A stretch of DNA of 5,538 bases, from positions 1 through 5,538 of the forward strand of contig JAZRSW010000009.1 of assembly GCA_045651745.1 (NCBI GenBank). The letters are read 5' to 3'. Position numbers and translations under genes: made by a program. The notes beneath the pieces were generated by a model. It saw nothing but the letters and a program-made list of their open reading frames with translations. It was not told where the DNA came from and made no database searches. This document shows positions 1-5,538 of the stretch, piece after piece (positions within the stretch are counted from its first letter, which is position 1; each line of letters opens with the position of its first letter). Source of the stretch: UMGS172 sp045651745. Its GTDB lineage: Bacteria > Bacillota > Clostridia > Oscillospirales > Acutalibacteraceae.

Positions 1-336
1 GAATTACTTGATTTGTTCGAATTACATAATATTAAGGTTATCCGCACGGGACTTCACACTATTGAGCAATCAAGATATGTTGCAGGTCCGTGGCATCCCG
101 CTTTTCGAGAACTTTGTGACTCAAAACGGTATTACAATAAAGTAATTAAACTTTTACCCCAAAAGGGTGAATATATATTGCATGTCAATCCGAAAGAAAT
201 TTCAAAGGTGACAGGCAACAAAAAGGCAAATATTTTAAAATTAGCAGAGCTAGGTTATAAAGTAAATGTCAAGGGTGACGACTCGTTAGAGCCGATGCAG
301 GTGACATTTGAAAGGATGAATAACAGTTGTTTTTAA
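1..336 (+). CDS. Elp3-like radical SAM protein, C-terminal part (5' end outside window)
   Basis: The reading frame is open from base 1 and ends at TAA 334-336, giving the last 111 residues of a longer protein. The TTG at 13 is only an internal leucine codon, because the frame continues upstream (ELLDLF). Seen: a segment LFELHNIKVIRTGLH, typical of the last strand of a radical SAM barrel, followed by YVAGPWHPAFREL, which resembles the conserved start of the C-terminal domain of Elp3-like radical SAM proteins (COG1243 type). The [4Fe-4S] cysteine motif would lie upstream, off the window. Family knowledge: full-length Elp3 modifies the tRNA wobble uridine and carries a GNAT acetyltransferase domain after the barrel. 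Here only about 90 residues follow the barrel and no such domain is visible, so this is the short bacterial form, whose substrate is not known to me. It overlaps smc by 10 nt. In Clostridia a gene of this kind commonly sits between rnc and smc. Family call fairly sure, function not. Confidence 0.8.
   Translation, partial: ELLDLFELHNIKVIRTGLHTIEQSRYVAGPWHPAFRELCDSKRYYNKVIKLLPQKGEYILHVNPKEISKVTGNKKANILKLAELGYKVNVKGDDSLEPMQVTFERMNNSCF
311..329 (+). promoter_or_regulatory. Ribosome binding site and TTG start of smc
   Basis: AAAGGATG (311-318) matches the anti-Shine-Dalgarno core AAAGGA and sits about 10 nt before TTG 327-329. An in-frame TAA at 321-323 rules out any start further upstream, and the next in-frame codons (TTT, TTA, AAG, TCG) are not starts. 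The resulting N-terminus, MFLKSIEIQGFKSF, matches where SMC proteins begin. The site lies inside the last codons of the upstream radical SAM gene, so translation of the two genes is probably coupled (inference). Confidence 0.8.
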
Positions 337-3300
337 AGTCGATAGAAATTCAAGGTTTTAAATCCTTTGCTGACAAAACAGTGTTGAAGTTCGGCAAAGG
401 CGTAACCGCCGTTGTAGGACCTAACGGTAGCGGTAAAAGTAATATTTCTGATGCTGTGCGTTGGGTTTTGGGCGAGCAATCGACTAAAAATTTGCGTGGA
501 CAGTCAATGGAGGACGTTATTTTCAGCGGAACCGCTGACCGCCGTCCTCACGGATTTGCCGAGGTTACTTTGGTTATGGATAATAAAGACCGTAGCCTTA
601 ATTTCGACAATGACGAGGTTGCAATCACTAGACGTTACTACCGTTCTCACGAAAGTGAGTACCTTATCAACAAGGCGGTAGTGCGTTTAAAGGACGTTCA
701 TGAACTGTTTATGGATACAGGTCTCGGCCGTGACGGCTATTCTATGATTGGTCAGGGTAAGATTGATACAATTGTCCGTTCTAAGTCTGATGAACGCCGT
801 GATATTTTTGAAGAGGCAAGCGGTATTTCAAGATACCGTTACCGCAAGATTGAAGCCGAGAGAAAATTAGCCTCGGCTGACGATAATATGCTTCGTTTAA
901 AGGACATTTTTGCCGAGTTAGAGGGCAGAGTAGGTCCTTTGGAAGAACAGAGCAAAAAGGCTGAAAAGTTTATTGAGTTAGCTGCTGTCCGTAAAAAACT
1001 TGAAATTGGATTGTGGTTACATTCGCTTAATCAGTCGGGTGATTTACTTAAAGCACAAGATAATAAAATTATGGTAGCAAAGGCTCAATATAATGATGTT
1101 GAGGGCAAATTACAGGATATGGCAGCCGAAATTGAGTCAGGCTCCGAGCGTTATTCTTCACTTAACGTGCGTATTGATGAAATGCGCCGTTTTGTTACCG
1201 AAAAGGAAGAGGAAATCACCAGAATTAATGGTGAAATCAATCTTCATAACGCTGAAATTGCCCATAATAATGAAACAATTGAGCGTTTAAAGAATGATAT
1301 TTCAGAACTTGAAAGTTCAGATTCGAAATCCTTGACCGAAATTGAGCAACGTAAAACCGATATTGAACTGAAAAAGGCAGAAATCGTTAAATTAAATGGT
1401 GAGGTTGCCGTTTTAGAAACCGAATTGAACGGTCTTATCAGTAATTCAGAGGTAATTTCCCGCAATATCGAGGATTTGACCTTAAAACTCAACACATATT
1501 CAGCAGAGATTTCTGATTTCAGGGTGAAAATGGTAACCGCACAGTCTTCAATTACCGAAATCGAGGCAAGAAACGCGGTTATTGATGAAACCTTGAAATC
1601 TAAAGAACCTGAAAAGGAAAAACTTGATAGCGAGTTGAAAGAACTCGAAGATATGCTCAAATCGGCAGAGAATTTGGCTAACGAAGCAGCAAACGCTTTG
1701 AAGGGCAGAGAACTGATTTTTGATTCCAGAAAGCAGAAATTAGAAGAATATAAAACAGCTCTTGACAATTCCCATTTGGATATTGAGGACAAGAAACGCC
1801 GTGTTGCTATTTTAGAGGAACTTGAGCGTAATATGGAAGGTTTGGGACTTCCCGTAAAATCGGTTATGCGTGAGGCTGAACACGGTGTTTTACGCGGTGT
1901 CCACGGACCTATCAGTAAGTTGATTGAGGTTAAAAAGGAATACGCTATTGCTATTGAAACGGCTTTAGGTGCATCTTTACAGCATATTGTTGTTGATTCT
2001 GAAAATGATGCAAAACGTGCTATTGAGTTCTTGAAAAATCAAAACAAGGGCAGAGCAACATTTTTGCCGATTTCGACTATTAAATCAAGAAGTTTGGAAG
2101 AAACCGGATTGGACAACCTTTTCGGCTATGTCGGTATTGCTTCTGAACTTTTGGACATTGACAAAAAATATAAAACAATTATTGAAAACATTTTAGGTAA
2201 AACTGTTGTTGCAGAGGATATTGATTCAGCGGTTACAATTGCTAAAAAGTACGGTTATCGCTTCAAGGTTGTAACCTTAGACGGTCAGATTGTCAATGCA
2301 GGCGGTTCGTTGACAGGTGGTTCATTGGCTAAAAATTCCGGTATTTTGAGCAGAGCTGGTGAAATTAAAGAACTTAACGACAAAATTGTGAAATTACTCG
2401 AAAAGCAAGGATTGTTGACAGATAACTATAATTCTGCATCGGCTGAAGTTTCGTCATTAGAGGCTGAAATTATCAATGCACGTGCCGAACTTACCACCGC
2501 TACCGAGGATAAAATTCGTGTTTCGGGCGAAATTAAGCGTGTGAGTGATTTATTGACCGAATTAAACAAGTCAGTAGAGGCTTTAAACGGTGAAAAATTC
2601 CTTTTGGAAAACCGTACTAAAGAACTTCAGCAAATTGTTGTTACTGCAACGGGTGAAATTGCCGAAGTTGAAAAACTTAAGGCGGATGCTCAGTTGGAAA
2701 TTGACGGTCTTTCGGGCGGTAGAGATACTGTTACCGACCGCAGAGAGCAGTTAACAACTTCTATTACCGACCTTAAAATTTCCGTAATGCAAACCGAAAA
2801 GGATATTGAGTCGGTTGAAAGTTCTATCAGTCTTTTACAAGAGGCTATGAATTCTAGCGGTAGCCGAAGTGAACTTTTGCTTAAAGAAATTGCTGAAATC
2901 AATGCAAAATCTGAGGCTGAAAACACTACTATTGAAGAACTCAATAAACAAATTGAAGTTCATAAACAAGAAATTGCTGACGGTAACGTAAAAGTCACAG
3001 AGCTTGTTATAGAACGTGATAATTTCGACAGAGAGTCCAGCTCAATGCGTCAGAAAGAACGCGATATGACTAGCGAGCGTGAGCGTTTGAACGGCGAAAT
3101 TGCACGTCTTGAGGAACGCCGTGAAAATATGCTTCGCGAGTATGACGAAATCATTAAGCGTCTGTTTGACGAATATGAGTTAACACGTACCGAAGCCGAA
3201 CAGATTGCAGAACCTGTTGAAAACGTCGGTGATGCAAAACGTGAGTTGCAGGATGTAAAGGGCAAAATTAAATCATTGGGTAACGTTAACGTTTCGGCGA

Positions 3301-3902
3301 TTGAGGAATACAAGGAAGTTTACGAGAGATACGTATTTATGAAGGCTCAGATGGATGACCTTGAAAATTCGCGTCAGGAACTCAATAAACTTATCGGTGA
3401 CTTGACCTCTCAGATGAAAGAGAAGTTCACTGAAGGCTTCGAAAAAATCGGCAAGAACTTTACCAAAGTATTTACCGAACTTTTCGGTGGCGGTCATGCA
3501 GAACTTGTGTTAACCGACCCCGAAAACGTACTTGAAAGCGGAATTGATATCGTAGCCAAGTTGCCCGGTAAAAATGTGCCGAGCCTTGAAGGTCTTTCGG
3601 GTGGTGAAAAGGCACTTATTGCTATTTCAATTTACTTCTCGATTATGATGGTAAACGCACCGCCGTTCTGCTTCTTGGATGAGGTTGATACTGCACTTGA
3701 TGATATTAACGTTGAGCGTTTTGCAACCTATATGACCAAGCAAAACTTCGGTACACAGTTCATTTGCGTAACCCACCGTAGAGGTACTATGGATTCTGCT
3801 GATATGCTTTACGGCGTAACAATGCAGGAAAAAGGTGTTACAAAACTTTTACAGCTTGATGTTGAAGAGTTGATTAAAACTTTAAACATTGAAAATAAAT
3901 AA
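327..3902 (+). CDS. smc: Chromosome segregation ATPase SMC
   Basis: This is the core ATPase of the bacterial Smc-ScpAB condensin, which loads onto DNA, extrudes loops and helps resolve and segregate sister chromosomes on the nucleoid. At 1191 aa it is full length (about 1190 is usual). Seen in order: N-terminal head with Walker A GPNGSGKS (31-38), LRG-type segment near 56-58, Q-loop GQGKID (142-147, Q143) and FEEASGISRYR (161-171). Then comes a Glu/Lys/Leu-rich coiled-coil arm (about 170-505) and a hinge dimerisation domain (about 518-670) containing RGVHGP and GGSLTGG (659-665). The return coiled-coil arm (about 675-980) leads to the conserved joint LGNVNVSAIEEY from 984. The C-terminal head has signature motif LSGGEKAL (1090-1097), Walker B FCFLDEVD with catalytic E1119, and D-loop ALDD (1123-1126). 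All ATPase motifs are intact, with no frameshift. The start is TTG 327, forced by an in-frame stop six bases upstream. It overlaps the radical SAM gene and is followed 17 nt later by ftsY, a common Firmicute pairing. ScpA and ScpB are not encoded here. Confidence 0.98.
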   Translation: MFLKSIEIQGFKSFADKTVLKFGKGVTAVVGPNGSGKSNISDAVRWVLGEQSTKNLRGQSMEDVIFSGTADRRPHGFAEVTLVMDNKDRSLNFDNDEVAITRRYYRSHESEYLINKAVVRLKDVHELFMDTGLGRDGYSMIGQGKIDTIVRSKSDERRDIFEEASGISRYRYRKIEAERKLASADDNMLRLKDIFAELEGRVGPLEEQSKKAEKFIELAAVRKKLEIGLWLHSLNQSGDLLKAQDNKIMVAKAQYNDVEGKLQDMAAEIESGSERYSSLNVRIDEMRRFVTEKEEEITRINGEINLHNAEIAHNNETIERLKNDISELESSDSKSLTEIEQRKTDIELKKAEIVKLNGEVAVLETELNGLISNSEVISRNIEDLTLKLNTYSAEISDFRVKMVTAQSSITEIEARNAVIDETLKSKEPEKEKLDSELKELEDMLKSAENLANEAANALKGRELIFDSRKQKLEEYKTALDNSHLDIEDKKRRVAILEELERNMEGLGLPVKSVMREAEHGVLRGVHGPISKLIEVKKEYAIAIETALGASLQHIVVDSENDAKRAIEFLKNQNKGRATFLPISTIKSRSLEETGLDNLFGYVGIASELLDIDKKYKTIIENILGKTVVAEDIDSAVTIAKKYGYRFKVVTLDGQIVNAGGSLTGGSLAKNSGILSRAGEIKELNDKIVKLLEKQGLLTDNYNSASAEVSSLEAEIINARAELTTATEDKIRVSGEIKRVSDLLTELNKSVEALNGEKFLLENRTKELQQIVVTATGEIAEVEKLKADAQLEIDGLSGGRDTVTDRREQLTTSITDLKISVMQTEKDIESVESSISLLQEAMNSSGSRSELLLKEIAEINAKSEAENTTIEELNKQIEVHKQEIADGNVKVTELVIERDNFDRESSSMRQKERDMTSERERLNGEIARLEERRENMLREYDEIIKRLFDEYELTRTEAEQIAEPVENVGDAKRELQDVKGKIKSLGNVNVSAIEEYKEVYERYVFMKAQMDDLENSRQELNKLIGDLTSQMKEKFTEGFEKIGKNFTKVFTELFGGGHAELVLTDPENVLESGIDIVAKLPGKNVPSLEGLSGGEKALIAISIYFSIMMVNAPPFCFLDEVDTALDDINVERFATYMTKQNFGTQFICVTHRRGTMDSADMLYGVTMQEKGVTKLLQLDVEELIKTLNIENK

Positions 3903-3919
3903 CCTTTCGGAGATTTATA

Positions 3920-4834
3920 ATGGGATTTTTCGATAAATTAAGCCAAGGCTTAAAAAAGACAAGAGATTCGATTTCGGGTGCTGTTGGTTCAATGCTTTCA
4001 GCGTTTACGAGAATTGATGAAGACCTTTTTGAAGAGCTTGAAGAAATACTGATAATGAGTGATATCGGTATTCATACTTCAACCAAAATCTGCGACATTT
4101 TACGTCAGAGAGTTAAAGACGAAAAGGTTAAAGAACCTGGTCTTATTAAGCAAATGCTTGCCGAAACAGTAGCCGATATGATTGACGGGGACAGGGAATT
4201 ACACATTTCCACAAAACCGTCGGTTGTGTTTGTTATCGGTGTAAACGGAGTTGGTAAGACTACTACTATCGGTAAAATTGCTTCACAGTTAAAGTCACAA
4301 GGTAAAAACGTGATTTTGGGTGCTGCTGATACCTTCCGTGCCGCCGCAATTGACCAGTTGGCAGTTTGGGCTGACAGGGCAGGGGTTGATATGGTCAAAA
4401 GTGCCGAGGGTGCTGACCCTGCATCAGTTGTATTTGATACAATTGCCGCCGCAAAGGCAAGAGGTAGCGATGTCATAATCTGCGATACCGCAGGTCGACT
4501 GCATAATAAGAAAAACCTTATGAACGAACTTGCTAAAATGTACCGTATTATTAAGCGTGAGTTGCCCGATTCTGATGTTGAAACCTTGCTTGTTTTGGAT
4601 GCAACTACGGGACAAAATGCCGTAAATCAGGCGCGCGATTTTAAAGAAGTTGCCGATATTTCGGGCATTGTTTTGACAAAATTAGATGGCACTGCACGTG
4701 GCGGTGTTGTTCTGGCTATAATGGATGAACTGAAAATCCCGGTAAAATATGTCGGTGTAGGTGAGCAGATTGACGATTTGCAACCCTTTAACCCGACAGA
4801 ATTTGCAAAGGCTATTTTCACGGAGGAAGAATAA
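3920..4834 (+). CDS. ftsY: Signal recognition particle receptor FtsY
   Basis: This SRP-type GTPase at the inner face of the membrane binds the Ffh-4.5S RNA-ribosome complex and hands nascent membrane proteins to the Sec translocon. Seen: an N-domain helical bundle (about 1-95) beginning MGFFDKLSQGLKKTRDSI, then a G domain. The G domain has P-loop GVNGVGKTT (107-115), DTFRAAAIDQL (from 137; insertion-box region), DTAGR (189-193), TKLDG guanine-specificity motif (253-257) and closing GVGEQIDDLQPF (279-290). At 304 aa it is a near-minimal NG protein without the long acidic A domain of E. coli FtsY. This is normal for many Gram-positives, where the first amphipathic helix is thought to do membrane binding (inference). 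The start ATG 3920 follows GGAGA (3909-3913) at 6 nt. It follows smc by 17 nt and shares one base with rdgB. Ffh is distinguished by a C-terminal Met-rich M domain, which is absent here. Very sure. Confidence 0.97.
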   Translation: MGFFDKLSQGLKKTRDSISGAVGSMLSAFTRIDEDLFEELEEILIMSDIGIHTSTKICDILRQRVKDEKVKEPGLIKQMLAETVADMIDGDRELHISTKPSVVFVIGVNGVGKTTTIGKIASQLKSQGKNVILGAADTFRAAAIDQLAVWADRAGVDMVKSAEGADPASVVFDTIAAAKARGSDVIICDTAGRLHNKKNLMNELAKMYRIIKRELPDSDVETLLVLDATTGQNAVNQARDFKEVADISGIVLTKLDGTARGGVVLAIMDELKIPVKYVGVGEQIDDLQPFNPTEFAKAIFTEEE

Positions 4835-4836
4835 TG
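4822..4836 (+). promoter_or_regulatory. Ribosome binding site and start of rdgB inside the ftsY 3' end
   Basis: GGAGGAA (4822-4828) is a near-consensus Shine-Dalgarno 5-7 nt before ATG 4834-4836. The same bases encode the final TEEE of FtsY. The junction reads TAATG, so the ftsY stop (4832-4834) and the rdgB start share one A. This arrangement favours termination-reinitiation coupling between the two genes (inference). Confidence 0.85.
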
Positions 4837-5421
4837 CAGAAGTTTTTACTTGCCTCACACAATAAGAAAAAATTAGTTGAATTATCCCGTATTTTAGAAC
4901 CGTTAGGATTTACTGTTGTAAGCCCTAAAGACATTGAGGGTGGCATTGTAGAACCTGAAGAAAACGGCTTAACCTTTGAAGAAAATGCGCTTATTAAGGC
5001 TCGCTCAGGTGCAAAAGAAACAGGATTGCCCACAGTTGCTGACGATTCAGGGTTGTGTGTTGACGCATTAGAAGGTGCACCTGGGATTTACTCGGCACGC
5101 TATGCGGGGACGGGCAATGATGACGATAATAATGTATTACTTTTGAAAAATCTTGAAAACGTACCCGAGGAAAAGAGAACGGCACGCTTTGTATCAAGCA
5201 TTGCTTGTGTTTTTCCTGACGGCAGAGAATTTACCGTCAGAGGCATAGTTGAGGGTAAAATCGGATACGAATTACAAGGTGACGGCGGATTTGGTTACGA
5301 CCCGTTGTTTATCAGTGAAAAAGGTTGTTTTGGCTTGTTAAGTCCTGAAGAAAAGGATAGTATCAGCCACCGCCACAACGCAATTTTAAAATTTATTGAA
5401 GAATTAAAGAATTACATTTAA
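4834..5421 (+). CDS. rdgB: Non-canonical purine NTP pyrophosphatase, RdgB/HAM1 family
   Basis: This cytoplasmic Mg-dependent enzyme hydrolyses ITP, dITP and XTP to the monophosphate plus pyrophosphate, keeping deaminated purines out of DNA and RNA. Seen: N-terminal ASHNKKK (7-13), fitting the family (S/T)xNxxK phosphate-binding motif, with S8, N10 and K13. ENGLTFEENALIKA (43-56) carries a conserved metal-site glutamate. VADDSGL (68-74) holds the catalytic/metal aspartates (D70, D71) and runs into ALEGAPGIYSARYAG. GGFGYDPLF lies at 151-159 and the base-recognition SHR at 178-180. At 195 aa it matches the usual length (E. coli 197), so it is complete. Odd points: the family's frequent SHRG is SHRH here, and the loop after GYDPLF reads KGCFGLLS where GKTFAEL-like sequence is common. 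Neither removes a known catalytic residue. It is the third closely packed gene after smc, and yhbY follows 14 nt later. Family assignment is very sure; substrate preference is inferred from the family. Confidence 0.95.
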   Translation: MQKFLLASHNKKKLVELSRILEPLGFTVVSPKDIEGGIVEPEENGLTFEENALIKARSGAKETGLPTVADDSGLCVDALEGAPGIYSARYAGTGNDDDNNVLLLKNLENVPEEKRTARFVSSIACVFPDGREFTVRGIVEGKIGYELQGDGGFGYDPLFISEKGCFGLLSPEEKDSISHRHNAILKFIEELKNYI

Positions 5422-5435
5422 ATTAAGGTGAAATT

Positions 5436-5538
5436 ATGTTAAATTCAAGACAAAGAGCACAGTTAAGAGGTATGGCAAACTCATATCAGGCAATTTTTCA
5501 AATTGGAAAATCCGGTGTGGGTGAGCAACTTATTCGTC
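5436..5538 (+). CDS. yhbY: YhbY/YqeI-type CRM-domain RNA-binding protein (N-terminal part, cut by window end)
   Basis: An ATG at 5436 is preceded by AAGGTGA (5425-5431), a good Shine-Dalgarno 4-5 nt upstream. It opens a frame still open at the window end, giving 34 codons plus one base. Seen: MLNSRQRAQLRGMANSYQ, then AIFQIGKSGVGEQLI. These match the start of the YhbY/CRS1 (CRM) domain: a basic first helix with LRG(M/L)A, then the strand and the glycine-rich GxxG loop (GKSG) that contacts RNA. Family knowledge: YhbY proteins are about 95-100 aa, associate with pre-50S ribosomal particles and are thought to help ribosome assembly. The gene starts 14 nt after rdgB and should be co-transcribed with it. 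In Clostridia a yhbY-nadD-yqeK-rsfS series is common, so nadD may come next, but this cannot be seen here. Family call is good despite truncation. Confidence 0.85.
   Translation, partial: MLNSRQRAQLRGMANSYQAIFQIGKSGVGEQLIR

Noticed and set aside
451..1290. Short alternative-frame plus-strand frames inside smc
   Set aside because: They are out-of-frame shadows of the ATPase head and arm coding sequence, without their own supporting signals.
1244..1792. Long minus-strand open frame (182 codons), Ser/Leu/Phe-rich, opposite the SMC coiled coil
   Set aside because: It is the antisense image of GAA/GAG/AAA-rich coiled-coil codons. It has no convincing ribosome site or recognisable domain and lies fully inside an intact conserved gene.
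1050..1800. Recurring GAAATTGAG/GAAATT-like words in smc that look like degenerate repeats
   Set aside because: They encode heptad-type Glu-Ile/Leu-Glu runs of the coiled coil with irregular spacing, so this is codon bias and not a DNA repeat array.
2690..3497. Three further minus-strand open frames opposite smc
   Set aside because: They have the same Ser/Leu-rich antisense composition, overlap each other or the conserved SMC joint region, and show no family motif.
3903..3919. smc-ftsY spacer as a possible promoter or attenuator
   Set aside because: At only 17 nt it is fully used by the ftsY Shine-Dalgarno region and has no room for promoter boxes.
4105..5197. Minus-strand open frames opposite ftsY and rdgB
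   Set aside because: They lie opposite well-conserved catalytic motifs in intact genes and show no recognisable protein features.
5411..5435. Small palindrome ATTTAAAT (5416-5423) at the rdgB-yhbY junction as a possible terminator or operator
   Set aside because: It is only 8 bp, A/T-only, with no stem-loop of useful stability and no T-tract. The next gene's ribosome site follows at once.

Overview
The window is a compact, single-direction block of conserved bacterial housekeeping genes. It most likely comes from a Firmicute of class Clostridia. The evidence is the gene order (Elp3-like radical SAM gene, smc, ftsY, then rdgB and yhbY), the moderately low G+C (about 35-40% on lines counted by eye), strong purine-rich Shine-Dalgarno sequences, a TTG start, and an FtsY without a long acidic N-terminal domain. 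A gut-type Oscillospiraceae/Ruminococcaceae relative is a plausible guess, but the sequence alone does not settle it.

Layout, all on the plus strand. Bases 1-336 hold the 3' end of an Elp3-like radical SAM protein gene. Bases 327-3902 hold a complete smc (1191 aa), overlapping the first gene by 10 nt. Bases 3920-4834 hold a complete ftsY (304 aa), 17 nt after smc. Bases 4834-5421 hold a complete rdgB-type nucleotide pyrophosphatase gene (195 aa), sharing one base with the ftsY stop codon. Bases 5436-5538 hold the first 34 codons of a YhbY/CRM-domain RNA-binding protein gene, cut by the window edge. No non-coding stretch exceeds 17 nt. I see no promoter, terminator, RNA gene, repeat array or mobile element. 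The tight spacing suggests one transcription unit whose promoter and terminator lie outside the window.

Functionally the cluster mixes several core processes: chromosome organisation and segregation (SMC), co-translational membrane targeting (FtsY, the SRP receptor), nucleotide-pool sanitation (RdgB/HAM1), ribosome assembly (YhbY) and probably an RNA-modification-type radical SAM enzyme. These are co-transcribed growth genes rather than one pathway. I found no convincing new system here. The points worth a second look are small: a forced TTG start for smc, a Shine-Dalgarno embedded in the ftsY C-terminal codons, the absence of ylxM/ffh after ftsY, and a few substitutions near conserved motifs in RdgB and SMC.
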